DNA of 41,332 nucleotides. Source: Spirochaetales bacterium Spiro_03 (GTDB lineage: Bacteria > Spirochaetota > Spirochaetia > Sphaerochaetales > Sphaerochaetaceae). The translations under genes and the position numbers were made by a program. The notes under the pieces are model-generated. The model did no database searches, had not been told where the DNA came from, and was given only the letters and a program-made list of their open reading frames with translations. Shown here in pieces: positions 24,860 through 33,338 of the stretch; the first letter of the stretch is position 1; every line of letters starts with the position of its first letter. Location: NCBI GenBank assembly GCA_001603105.1, contig LVBE01000050.1:1-41332 (forward strand), given 5' to 3'.

Positions 24860-26748
24860 GTGAGACAGCAGTGCAGCGCTTCGAACGAGCGGTGGGGCGA
24901 TACAGCGAGGAGAACTTCTTCTACATCGTCCACAACTACCTCGGCCCGATCAAAAGCCCATTTCACAAGCCTCAGCTGATCAGCCGCCTGAGTGGTTTCT
25001 TTGGCCAAGAGGAGATCCAGAAGCGGATGATCGAGCTGCTCGATGACCTTGACCGCGCCATCCTCTCCCTGCTGGTGCTCTCCGATGCGATCAAAGCCGA
25101 GGAGGTCATCGATCTGCTCAGCCCACGCTACGGGTATGCCACCCTCTTTTGGCGCCTCTCTGAGCTGCAGGTGCGCCTCATCCTGCTCAGCGAGGAGGGA
25201 CAGCTGTTCTTCAACCCCCTCATAGAGGAGCCGCTTCGGGCAAGTTGCTCCCTCACAAGCCTGTTCGGCGCTATGGACAGCGGTGGAGCCAAGCCTTCGT
25301 CTCTGAGCGTTGAACTGATTCGAGGCTACCTCTCACTGGCTCTTTCGGAACAGAGGCTGGGCTATCGCGACGTTCACGCTACCCTCTTTCCCTCCTTCGA
25401 TGAGCAGCAACTGAGGCCCCTGGTCGCCTTGCTGGGCGATCTACTGCAGCGCTTGGGGCTTATCATGCCAGGCAAAGGGGTACGGTTGGTCGACGAGCGC
25501 ATCGAGGCACTTTTGAAGCTCAGTGACCGGGCCTTGCATGCCTTGGTGATCGCCGCCTCCATCATTGGCCCTCCACCTGTCCAAAGCGCTGCCTTCGCCG
25601 CTACGTTAGTCGACCTGGTAAGTCGCTTTGAATCGATCGAGGGCGAGTCGCTGACCCTGCTGTGCGCCATCCTTGCCAAGCGCCACGGCATCGCCATAGA
25701 CAGGACAATCATCGAAACGATGCTCACCATCGGCTTGATCGGTGAGGGCGAGCCTCACCAGGTAGCTCGCTTTGATGGACAGGCGGAGGTTGGCCCCCTA
25801 TTGGTGGACAGCGACTTCAGCATCAACTACCTCGGCAAACGCAGTGACGACGATCTGCTGCACCGCTTCGCCACCCTCTCGCTCTATGACCGTCAGCGCC
25901 AGTGGCGGGTGACCAAGGAGAGTGTGGTGCGCGCCTTCGACAGCGGCCTTACGTTCAGAGAGATCGAGGCGTACCTTATGGCCAATACCAGCGGCTCCAG
26001 TGCTCAAAGCCTGATCAAGCAGATGGCGTTGCTCGATGAGCGCTACAGCCTCTTGACGATCTATGATGGGCTCGCGCTCGTCGCAGATGAGCGGGTGGCA
26101 CACCTGGTCGAACACCTGCCTGCCCTCGCTGAACACCGTATCAAAAAACTCGCTCCCACGATCTTTTTGATGAGACGGGACAGCGAGCAGCTGTGGCGCA
26201 AGATCCTCACCGATGCAGGACAGCTCGTCGGCTCCACCCACCGCCAGCCGGTCGTAGTGGCCAAGGAGGAGGCGATCAATCCGTACTTCTTCTCCTACAT
26301 CAGCATAGTAACAAGTCCAAATACTGTCTCGATCGCCCGTATAACGGAGGCAAGCGGCCCATTGATCGACGCCCACCTCTACAACGCCATCAAGGCGTCA
26401 CCGCTTCTGAACCCGGCCCAGCGCCAGGACCTCCTCGATCGCTTTGAGCAGCGCCTCATCCTTTCACCCTCACAGATCAAGGCCCAGGTGCTGGATGCAG
26501 TCATTGAGGCCGGCGGCTTTGATTATCAGGGCAAGCTCTCTCTCTGCCGCCAAGCCGTGGGCAAACAGCACATCACCCTCCTCATCCGTCTCGAGGAGGA
26601 GGAGCTCTTTGTGTGGGCACTGGAGATCTCGACCAGCAGCGAAGGCGATGCACTGCTCAAAGCCTTGGTGCTCTCCACCAAGACAGTGCGCATCATCCCG
26701 ATCCGCAAGATTTTTTCGGTGAGGATGCTACGCACCCAGCTCTTCTGA
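24856..26748 (+). CDS. XPB-associated protein (helicase-associated domain, winged-helix repeats)
   Basis: The protein of 630 residues has no enzyme motif. It is a chain of helical units, and near the N-terminus LDRAILSLLVLSDAIKAEEVIDLL followed by a basic turn and QLFFNPLIEEPL looks like a winged helix. As I recall, actinobacteria such as Mycobacterium carry a comparable large gene beside ercc3 with a Pfam helicase-associated domain. A partner that binds XPB, as p52 does in TFIIH and Bax1 in archaea, is the natural reading, but this is inference. TTG 24856 is preferred: it gives a 4-base overlap with the XPB stop and sits ten bases after GGAGG; GTG 24847 is the alternative. Confidence 0.7.
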   Translation: MSETAVQRFERAVGRYSEENFFYIVHNYLGPIKSPFHKPQLISRLSGFFGQEEIQKRMIELLDDLDRAILSLLVLSDAIKAEEVIDLLSPRYGYATLFWRLSELQVRLILLSEEGQLFFNPLIEEPLRASCSLTSLFGAMDSGGAKPSSLSVELIRGYLSLALSEQRLGYRDVHATLFPSFDEQQLRPLVALLGDLLQRLGLIMPGKGVRLVDERIEALLKLSDRALHALVIAASIIGPPPVQSAAFAATLVDLVSRFESIEGESLTLLCAILAKRHGIAIDRTIIETMLTIGLIGEGEPHQVARFDGQAEVGPLLVDSDFSINYLGKRSDDDLLHRFATLSLYDRQRQWRVTKESVVRAFDSGLTFREIEAYLMANTSGSSAQSLIKQMALLDERYSLLTIYDGLALVADERVAHLVEHLPALAEHRIKKLAPTIFLMRRDSEQLWRKILTDAGQLVGSTHRQPVVVAKEEAINPYFFSYISIVTSPNTVSIARITEASGPLIDAHLYNAIKASPLLNPAQRQDLLDRFEQRLILSPSQIKAQVLDAVIEAGGFDYQGKLSLCRQAVGKQHITLLIRLEEEELFVWALEISTSSEGDALLKALVLSTKTVRIIPIRKIFSVRMLRTQLF

Positions 26749-28227
26749 TCAGATGGAAACGGTGATCCAGTGGGGATAGTGGTAGCCACTGAACGCCTCA
26801 AACTGCAACTTGCCCTGCTCCATCAACATGTGAGAGCCGTCGACAGTGGCACAGCCGGCCTCTTTGGCACGGCGCAGGAAGGTCGTCTCTCGTGGCTCAT
26901 AGATCAGCTCGTAGGCGATCTCCGAACCGGTGAACACAAAGGATGGGATCGGGTCCTTGTCGCTGTCCATACCCACGGTCGTGGTCTGCACGACCAGGTC
27001 CACCGTCCCACTGTAGAGCGGGGCGTTTTCCAGGGTGTCGTAACTACTCATCGTCTGCTCGGCGAGGACGCGGGCAGCATCGATGGAACGATTGACGATG
27101 GTAATCTTCACCCCATGGTTATGCAAAGCCCATGCCACAGCCCTCGCTGCCCCGCCGGCGCCGACGATGAGGGCGCCCTTGATCGTCCCATCGCTGATAC
27201 GGTCAGCGATGGGTGCAAGAAAGCCGTAGTAGTCGGTGTTGATGCCCTTCCACATCCCCTTGATCCGCACCACGGTATTGCATGATCCGATCTGCTTGAC
27301 CTCTCGTGTAATCCTGCCCAGGTAGGGCTGTACGCTGCGTTTATGGGGGACAGTGACCGAGAACCCACGGATCTGCAGCATCTCGGCGATCTTGAAGAAG
27401 GTGCGTACTTGGTCGACCAAAAATGGGACATAGACCGCGTTGTAGCGGATGGCGGCAAAACCAGGGTTATGGATCTTCGGGCTCGCCGTATGGTAGACCG
27501 GGTTGCCAATGATGGCATAGATGTGGGTCTTTTCATCGAGGCGGTCGGCGCGATACAGCTCGCTCATCACCCGGGCTGTCAATTGGCCGGGGGCTGCCTC
27601 CCCGTCGCTGCAGTAACTGAGCATCGAGCCGGTACGGCGGTAGAGAATCCGGGTGGGAACACCCCACGCGCCCATGCCGACGATGATCTTATCTTCGATG
27701 GTGGCAAGTTCAGCCTCGATACGCAGAAGGCTGATGACGTCCATCAGATTCTGGGGCGTGACGGCGACCTTGGGAATGTCGCCTCTGGAGGCGAGGCGGC
27801 TGATACGAGCGTAGATATCGGCAGGAACTCCCTCAAAGTCGTGGTAGCTACGAATGATCTTGATGCCTCGCGCTTTCAGGTCTGCCTCCAAATCGATGCG
27901 CCCGTCCCCCTGTGGGGATTTGAACTTCAAATCACTCTTTTTCACATCCCCTTCAATATCGACATACGTCCAGGCTCCTCGGCTGGCGTCGAAGAGACTC
28001 TGAAGCCGCACCTTCTCAGCATCGGCGCATGCCCCTCCGTCGCTTGTGCGGCGATGGGTGAGGATCAGGGGGAGGTCGACCATGTCAGGAAAAGAGGCTG
28101 CAATGTGCCGTTCGGCCTCTGTGAGGTAGTCAAGGCGCAGTTCAGCGAGCGAGATCCAGGGGCGGTTGCGCTCAATCTGCAGCCGGTTCTCCTCCAAGGT
28201 AGAGCCGGTAAGGGTTAGGCAAAGCAC
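26749..28227 (-). CDS. aroDE: bifunctional 3-dehydroquinate dehydratase / shikimate dehydrogenase (AroD-AroE fusion)
   Basis: The 492-residue protein joins two consecutive steps. Residues 1 to about 228 are a type I dehydroquinate dehydratase with H129 (SYHDF) and the Schiff-base K153 (IPKVAVTP). Residues about 235-492 are a shikimate dehydrogenase with IIGNPVYHTASPKIHN, the catalytic K296 in VTVPHK, NTD at 330-332 and the NADP turn GAGGAARA near 357-363. The fusion is known from plants, chlamydiae and some other bacteria. GTG 28227 follows AGGAGG by six bases. It ends next to the XPB-partner gene, with no spacer, and lies on the opposite strand to aroK-aroC. Confidence 0.94.
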   Translation of the reverse strand: MLCLTLTGSTLEENRLQIERNRPWISLAELRLDYLTEAERHIAASFPDMVDLPLILTHRRTSDGGACADAEKVRLQSLFDASRGAWTYVDIEGDVKKSDLKFKSPQGDGRIDLEADLKARGIKIIRSYHDFEGVPADIYARISRLASRGDIPKVAVTPQNLMDVISLLRIEAELATIEDKIIVGMGAWGVPTRILYRRTGSMLSYCSDGEAAPGQLTARVMSELYRADRLDEKTHIYAIIGNPVYHTASPKIHNPGFAAIRYNAVYVPFLVDQVRTFFKIAEMLQIRGFSVTVPHKRSVQPYLGRITREVKQIGSCNTVVRIKGMWKGINTDYYGFLAPIADRISDGTIKGALIVGAGGAARAVAWALHNHGVKITIVNRSIDAARVLAEQTMSSYDTLENAPLYSGTVDLVVQTTTVGMDSDKDPIPSFVFTGSEIAYELIYEPRETTFLRRAKEAGCATVDGSHMLMEQGKLQFEAFSGYHYPHWITVSI

Positions 28228-28254
28228 TCTCGACCTCCTGTTGTTTTGGGTGGA

Positions 28255-28284
28255 TTGTCATCGAACACACGCGTATGTTAGGAT
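28255..28284 (+). promoter_or_regulatory. promoter of the ABC-F gene
   Basis: TTGTCA (28255-28260) and TAGGAT (28279-28284) are separated by 18 bases. A leader of about 50 bases would precede GTG 28341. The ATP-dependent ABC-F family is often controlled by leader attenuation, but no attenuator is evident here. Confidence 0.55.
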
Positions 28285-28340
28285 TATCATATCGTCTATC
28301 AACGGGGTTTACAACACCCGTTTCACAAAAGGAAGGGTGT

Positions 28341-30269
28341 GTGGCTACGCTTTTGGTGCAGGATATCAGCTTGGCATTTGGAGATCGGGATATCCTCGAT
28401 GGCGTCTCCTTCAGTCTTGATCACACCAGTCGCACTGCCCTGGCCGGGGCCAACGGCAGCGGCAAATCCACCTTGATGAAGATCCTCGCCGCCCAGATGA
28501 GCGCTGATGTCTACAACGTGGTCACCAGCGCTGACCTTCGCATCTCCTACCTTCCCCAAGGCGACATTGTCTTCAAAGAGGCTACGCTGTATGAGGAGAC
28601 CGAACGGGCCTTCGACCGCTTCCTTCCGTTGATCGCCGAGCAGCATGCACTTGAGGAGGACTTGCAGCATGAGGCAAGCCAATCGAAGATCCTGCGCCTG
28701 GGGACGATTCACGAGATTTTGGAAGAGCAGCACTACTACCGCCGTCGGCCGATCATCGAGGGGGTGCTCTATGGCCTAGGCTTTGGCCCGTCCGACCTCG
28801 ATCGGCGCTGTGAGACCTTCAGCGGCGGGTGGCAGATGCGCATCGCCTTGGCCAAGATCCTCATCGAAAAGCCTCAGATCATGCTCTTGGACGAGCCGAC
28901 CAACTACCTGGATATCGAAGCTCGGTTCTGGCTTAAGAACTACCTCAAAGTCTATGAGGGCGGGGTGATGCTCGTCAGCCACGACCAGGGATTCCTCGAT
29001 GAGACAGTCAACGAGGTCTTTGAACTCTTCGACGGCAAGCTGACGCGCTACAGCGGCAACTACAGCTCCTATCTCACACAGCGCCAGGCCCAGATCGCCG
29101 CCCTGGAGGCGGAGCAGCGCGCCCAGGCCCTGCTCTTTGAGAAGAATGAGCAGTTCATCGAGCGCTTCCGCTACAAGGCGAGCAAGAGCCGACAGGTCCA
29201 GAGCCGCATCAAGATGCTGCAGAAGATCGAACAGGTGAACATACCACCACACCTGCGCGAACTCTCCTTCTCCTTTAGCCCTGCCCCACCCAGTGGCCGT
29301 GATGTGGTGGTCATCGAAGATCTGTCCAAGCGCTATGGGCCGATCACGGTATATGACCACTTCTCACTGTGGATCAATCGTGGCGATCGCATAGCCGTCA
29401 CCGGTCGCAACGGGGTGGGCAAGAGTACGCTTTTACGGATCATCGCCGGTGAGGACCCCCACTACGAGGGTCGCCTAGTCCTTGGGTCGAAGGTCAGCAT
29501 CGGCTACTTCAGTCAGGAGACCGGCTCGACGCTCAACGACCGCAACACGATTCTTGAAGAGGCAAGCGAGGCGGCGTCGAGTGAGGACCAAAGCCGTGTG
29601 CGCAACCTGCTCGGCTCTTTCCTCTTCGAAGGTGACGATGTCTTCAAGCACGTCGGAGTGCTCAGCGGCGGAGAGAAAAGCCGCCTAGCCTTGTTGAAGG
29701 TCCTGCTCAAGCCCGTCAACCTTTTGATCCTCGATGAGCCGACCAACCACCTGGACATCAACGCCAAGCGGATGCTATTGAAGGCCCTCGCCTCCTGGGA
29801 TGGGACGATGATCTTTGTCAGCCACGACGCCTACTTCATCGAAGCTCTTGCAACGAAGGTCCTCTACCTCAACGAGGGTGAACAGCCGCTTTTGTATCCG
29901 GGAGGGTATCAAGAGCTGTTGACTATCTTGGAGCAGAAAGAGGCGATCTCCCCTACGCTGAGCAGCCAATCCATTGCCCCAAAGGAGGGCCTACTCTCCT
30001 ACAAGGAGGCAAACCAGCGCAAAAACCGGATCACGGTGCTGCGTCGTGAGGAGGAGGCGTGCCTTGCCAGCCATGAAAACCTTGCCAAAGCAATCGATGG
30101 TGTCCAGCAAGAGATGGCCTTGAAGGAGAATTACAGCGACGGGGAGCGGATCACCGCCTTGATCAAGGAGAAGGAGCGGCTTGAGCAGCAGCTACACCAA
30201 GCCGAATTAGCATGGCTTGCCTTAGTCGATGAGCGTGAGCTTCTTGAACGGGAGGTCGCCGGTGCTTAG
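28341..30269 (+). CDS. ABC-F family ATPase (ribosome-associated)
   Basis: The 642-residue soluble protein has two ABC domains and no membrane part. The first has GANGSGKST, FSGGWQMRIALAKIL and LLDEPTNYLD; the second GRNGVGKST, LSGGEKSRLALLKVL and ILDEPTNHLD. Between them lies the basic linker FRYKASKSRQVQSRIKML (P-site tRNA interaction motif), and a coiled-coil tail rich in Lys, Glu and Gln ends the protein, as in Uup. ABC-F proteins act in the ribosomal E site; whether this one is housekeeping or protective against antibiotics is open. GTG 28341 follows AAGGAAGG. It overlaps maf by 8 bases. Confidence 0.92.
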   Translation: MATLLVQDISLAFGDRDILDGVSFSLDHTSRTALAGANGSGKSTLMKILAAQMSADVYNVVTSADLRISYLPQGDIVFKEATLYEETERAFDRFLPLIAEQHALEEDLQHEASQSKILRLGTIHEILEEQHYYRRRPIIEGVLYGLGFGPSDLDRRCETFSGGWQMRIALAKILIEKPQIMLLDEPTNYLDIEARFWLKNYLKVYEGGVMLVSHDQGFLDETVNEVFELFDGKLTRYSGNYSSYLTQRQAQIAALEAEQRAQALLFEKNEQFIERFRYKASKSRQVQSRIKMLQKIEQVNIPPHLRELSFSFSPAPPSGRDVVVIEDLSKRYGPITVYDHFSLWINRGDRIAVTGRNGVGKSTLLRIIAGEDPHYEGRLVLGSKVSIGYFSQETGSTLNDRNTILEEASEAASSEDQSRVRNLLGSFLFEGDDVFKHVGVLSGGEKSRLALLKVLLKPVNLLILDEPTNHLDINAKRMLLKALASWDGTMIFVSHDAYFIEALATKVLYLNEGEQPLLYPGGYQELLTILEQKEAISPTLSSQSIAPKEGLLSYKEANQRKNRITVLRREEEACLASHENLAKAIDGVQQEMALKENYSDGERITALIKEKERLEQQLHQAELAWLALVDERELLEREVAGA

Positions 30270-30831
30270 AGACGTATTGCCCACACTCATTTTGGCAAGC
30301 CAATCCCCTGCACGACGCCAGCTACTCGAAGAGGCGGGGGTGCATGTCATTGTGCGCCCGACGTGGGCCAACGAGGAGCACACCCTCACCGAGGCACGCG
30401 ATGTCGTCTCCCTTCTGGCTCGGCGCAAGCTCGAGGCGGCCATCGAGCAGAATGGAGTGCTTACCCACCCGCTGCTGGCGTGCGACACCATCATCGCCAT
30501 CGATGGCGATCTGATGGGAAAGCCTACGTCGATCGAGGAGGCGCGCCTGCAGCTCAATAGACTCAGAGCCAGTGTCCAACAGGTGTGGTCAGCATGGGCG
30601 CTGTACAAGGATGGGTCGATTATCGGCGGCGCCGATGTGGCACACGTCAACTTCAGGGACTTCAGTGACCAGGAACTTGAGTCCTACCTATCCACCGGTG
30701 AGTGGATGGGAGCCGCTGGCTCATACCGGATCCAGGGCCAAGGCAAGAGATTGGTCGCCTCTATCGACGGTGATGTGAACGTCGTCATCGGCCTTGCGCT
30801 GCTGCAGATGGAGCGTGCATTGACAGCGTAG
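30262..30831 (+). CDS. maf: Maf-type nucleotide pyrophosphatase
   Basis: The 189-residue enzyme hydrolyses non-canonical or pyrimidine nucleoside triphosphates. Family motifs are LASQSPARRQLLEE near the N-terminus, the metal region CDTIIAIDG and MGKPTSIEEA, and YRIQGQGKRLVASIDGD near the C-terminus. GTG 30262 is set by GGAGG six bases upstream; it overlaps the end of the ABC-F gene by 8 bases and is probably coupled to it. Confidence 0.92.
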   Translation: MLRDVLPTLILASQSPARRQLLEEAGVHVIVRPTWANEEHTLTEARDVVSLLARRKLEAAIEQNGVLTHPLLACDTIIAIDGDLMGKPTSIEEARLQLNRLRASVQQVWSAWALYKDGSIIGGADVAHVNFRDFSDQELESYLSTGEWMGAAGSYRIQGQGKRLVASIDGDVNVVIGLALLQMERALTA

Positions 30832-30841
30832 ACCTCCGTAC

Positions 30842-30870
30842 TTGCCACATCTATGATTTTCTGAAATACT
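30842..30870 (+). promoter_or_regulatory. promoter of the rpsB operon
   Basis: TTGCCA (30842-30847) and AATACT (30865-30870) are separated by 17 bases, 11 bases after the maf stop. The transcript would start near 30877 and have a leader of about 94 bases. Confidence 0.6.
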
Positions 30871-30876
30871 AGGGTC

Positions 30877-30970
30877 ACCGTTTTCTGTACAGAAGGCGGA
30901 ATCTCCACCCCAGGGGTGTGTAAGAGCTATAGGGTGACGGATCGATGTTAGACCGTCAGACAGGAGGATT
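30877..30970 (+). promoter_or_regulatory. structured rpsB leader, candidate autoregulatory RNA
   Basis: Three hairpins fill the leader. The first (30878-30899) is a 9-bp stem CCGTTTTCT/AGAAGGCGG with loop GTAC and two G-U pairs. The second is CACCC/GGGTG (30906-30918). The third, TGACGG/CCGTCA (30935-30958), ends three bases before the AGGAGG ribosome site (30962-30967). Leaders of ribosomal protein operons often bind the encoded protein; that this one binds S2 is inferred. Confidence 0.55.
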
Positions 30971-31855
30971 ATGTCCGTTGTTACCATGAAAAGCCTGCTC
31001 GAGTCAGGCGTACACTTCGGCCACCAGACCAAACGGTGGAACCCAAAGATGGCCCGTTTCATCTTCAGTCAGAGAAACGGCATTCACATCATCGACTTGC
31101 AGAAGACCTCAGCGTGCATCATCGAGGCGTATGACGCAGCTCGTGCTGTCGTCAAGCAAGGCAAGACCATTCTATTCGTAGGCACCAAGAAGCAGGCACA
31201 GCAGGCCATCGAGACCGAGGCCAAGCGCTGCGGCATGCCGTATATCAACCACCGCTGGCTCGGTGGCATGCTCACCAACTTTTCCACGATCAAGCGTTCG
31301 ATCTCAACCTTGAAGAAGATTGAGAAGATGGAGCTTGATGGCACCTTTGAGTCCCTCACCAAGAAAGAGGTCAGCCTCCTCTCCAAGCAGAAGGAGAAGC
31401 TGGAGAAGAACCTCGGTGGCATCAAGGACATGAAGGAACTGCCCGGAGCTCTCTTTATCATCGATACCAAGAAGGAAGCGATCGCCGTCGCTGAGGCCAA
31501 GCGCTTAGGCATTCCGGTCATCGCAGTCGTCGACACCAACTGCGATCCCACCGACATCACCTACCCGATTCCGGGCAACGACGATGCCATCAGGGCGATC
31601 AGTCTCTTCGTTGAGATCATCGCCAACGCAGTCGTTGACGCCGACAACGAGGTCGGCATCCAGATCATCGAAACCCTCGGCGATGAGGATGAGATGGAGA
31701 GCGCCGCCCCGGCCAAGGACGAGGACGAAGAGATTGTCTTCTCCACCGACGAGGATGCTGACTACTCCACCTTCGAGGCTGTTGATGACAAGGCCGATGA
31801 TCGCACAGACGAGGAAGAGGACATCCTCGATGAAGAGACCCTATTCAAGGATTAA
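30971..31855 (+). CDS. rpsB: 30S ribosomal protein S2
   Basis: The 294-residue protein binds the platform side of the 30S subunit. Conserved blocks include [35 protein letters not shown], the [34 protein letters not shown] stretch and [29 protein letters not shown]. The first 240 residues match S2. About 55 further residues form a very acidic, low-complexity tail ([23 protein letters not shown]), which is unusual. AGGAGG precedes ATG. It leads the run of translation and lipid genes; tsf follows after 9 bases. Confidence 0.97.
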   Translation: MSVVTMKSLLESGVHFGHQTKRWNPKMARFIFSQRNGIHIIDLQKTSACIIEAYDAARAVVKQGKTILFVGTKKQAQQAIETEAKRCGMPYINHRWLGGMLTNFSTIKRSISTLKKIEKMELDGTFESLTKKEVSLLSKQKEKLEKNLGGIKDMKELPGALFIIDTKKEAIAVAEAKRLGIPVIAVVDTNCDPTDITYPIPGNDDAIRAISLFVEIIANAVVDADNEVGIQIIETLGDEDEMESAAPAKDEDEEIVFSTDEDADYSTFEAVDDKADDRTDEEEDILDEETLFKD

Positions 31856-31864
31856 GGAGAGAAC

Positions 31865-32716
31865 ATGGCTATTACCGCTGATGTAGTAAAGAAACTGCGT
31901 GACCTCACCGGTGCGGGCATGATGGATTGCAAGAAGGCACTGGTACAAGCTAACGGTGACTTCGCAGCCGCTGAGCGCCTGCTCAAGGAGATGGGCCTCG
32001 CCGCCATTGCAAAGCGTCAGGATCGTGCAACCGACAACGGTCGCGTATTCGTCAAGGTCGAAGGCAACAAGGCCGTGCTGGTCGAACTCTCCTGTGAGAC
32101 CGATTTCGTCGCCGGCAACGAGCAGTTCATCGAGCTAGGAGAGAATATTTGCTCCATCGCCCTGAAGAAAGGGTACAGTGAAGTCAACGATGAGCTCAGT
32201 GCCATGGTCAATGACCTGATCACCATCATCAAAGAGAACATGGCACTGAAGAGTGTCTGCCTCTACGAGCTCGGGGAGAACGAGTACGCATCCTCGTACG
32301 TCCACGGCAACGGCAGCCTCGCCGTCCTGGTGATGTTCAAGGCCGACCGCAGCGACCTCTTTGACAACGCCCTCGTCAAGGAGTTCACCAACGACTGCGC
32401 CCTGCACGTGGCAGCGTACACTCCGGCATTTTTGGACATCAAGAGCGTCGATCCTGCCTACGTCAAGGAGCAGGAGGCGATCTTCGCGGTCCAGGCTTCG
32501 AAGCTTGACAAGCCTGAGAAAGTCCAGGCTGGCATCGTCAAGGGCAAGCTTGCCAAGCACCTCAGTGAGGTGTGCTTCCTCGAGCAGCCGTTCGTAAAGG
32601 ACGACTCGATGAACGTTGCCAAGAAGATGGCCGAGGTGGCAAAGGCAGCCGGTGGCAGTCTTTCGATCAAGGATTTTGCATTCCTGCGCGCAGGTGTTGC
32701 GTCCTGCAGCACATGA
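31865..32716 (+). CDS. tsf: translation elongation factor Ts
   Basis: The 283-residue guanine nucleotide exchange factor recycles EF-Tu-GDP. Visible are the N-terminal UBA-like start (TADVVKKLRDLTGAGMMDCKKAL), the conserved TDFVAGNEQF region, and the core with the IVKGKLAKHLSEVCFLEQPFVKD sequence. Length and position after rpsB are standard. AAGGAG lies upstream of ATG. Confidence 0.97.
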   Translation: MAITADVVKKLRDLTGAGMMDCKKALVQANGDFAAAERLLKEMGLAAIAKRQDRATDNGRVFVKVEGNKAVLVELSCETDFVAGNEQFIELGENICSIALKKGYSEVNDELSAMVNDLITIIKENMALKSVCLYELGENEYASSYVHGNGSLAVLVMFKADRSDLFDNALVKEFTNDCALHVAAYTPAFLDIKSVDPAYVKEQEAIFAVQASKLDKPEKVQAGIVKGKLAKHLSEVCFLEQPFVKDDSMNVAKKMAEVAKAAGGSLSIKDFAFLRAGVASCST

Positions 32717-32730
32717 GCCACTGAACGACA

Positions 32731-32770
32731 CGAATGCCGCTCACAGAAGTGGGCGGCACTCGTCTTTGTA
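32731..32770 (+). terminator. hairpin between tsf and frr, possible partial terminator
   Basis: CGAATGCCGCTCAC (32731-32744) and GTGGGCGGCACTCG (32749-32762) form a 14-bp stem with one A-C mismatch and one G-U, and the loop AGAA, followed by TCTTTGTATT. The T tract is interrupted, so it may let part of transcription pass, or act as an RNA processing site that sets different levels of EF-Ts and RRF. Confidence 0.6.
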
Positions 32771-32782
32771 TTGGAGAACAGC

Positions 32783-33337
32783 ATGCAACAAGTATTGGAA
32801 ACGTGCGAAAGCAAGATGCACAAAAGCCTTGAAAGCCTCTCTCGGGAGTTTGACGGGCTGAGGACCGGTCGGGCATCCACGAGCCTATTGGACAAAATCC
32901 GAGTGGACTACTACGGCGCAGAGACCCCGATCAATCAGGTCGCCACGATCAGCGTACCCGAGGCGCGGACCATTGTGATCCAACCCTGGGACAAGAGCGT
33001 GCTGGCGGCGATTGAGCGGGCAATCCTCAAAAGCGACCTCGGTTTGCCGCCGAACAACGATGGCAAACTCATCCGCCTCAACTTTCCACCGCTCAACGAG
33101 GATCGGCGCAAGCAGCTGGTGAAGGGCGCCAAGGCCACTGCTGAGCAGAGCCGTGTCGCCATCCGCAACATCCGCCGTGAAGCGATCGATGAGCTCAAGC
33201 GCCTTGAGAAGGCCAGTGAGATCAGCGAGGATGAGCGCAAGGATGGTGAGAACAAGGTCCAAAAACTGACCGATTCCTTCATTGAGAAGATCAACTCCGT
33301 CTCAGATGAGAAGGAGAAGGAAATCATGGAGATCTAA
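32783..33337 (+). CDS. frr: ribosome recycling factor
   Basis: The 184-residue protein splits post-termination ribosomes with EF-G. The conserved SLSREFDGLRTGRASTSLLD, the NQVATISVPEARTIVIQPWD and the RLNFPPLNEDRRKQLVK blocks are intact, and the length matches. ATG 32783, six bases after GGAG, is chosen over TTG 32771. uppS starts 1 base after its stop. Its expected partner, the EF-G2 at 7828, is also in this window. Confidence 0.97.
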   Translation: MQQVLETCESKMHKSLESLSREFDGLRTGRASTSLLDKIRVDYYGAETPINQVATISVPEARTIVIQPWDKSVLAAIERAILKSDLGLPPNNDGKLIRLNFPPLNEDRRKQLVKGAKATAEQSRVAIRNIRREAIDELKRLEKASEISEDERKDGENKVQKLTDSFIEKINSVSDEKEKEIMEI

Positions 33338-33338
33338 C

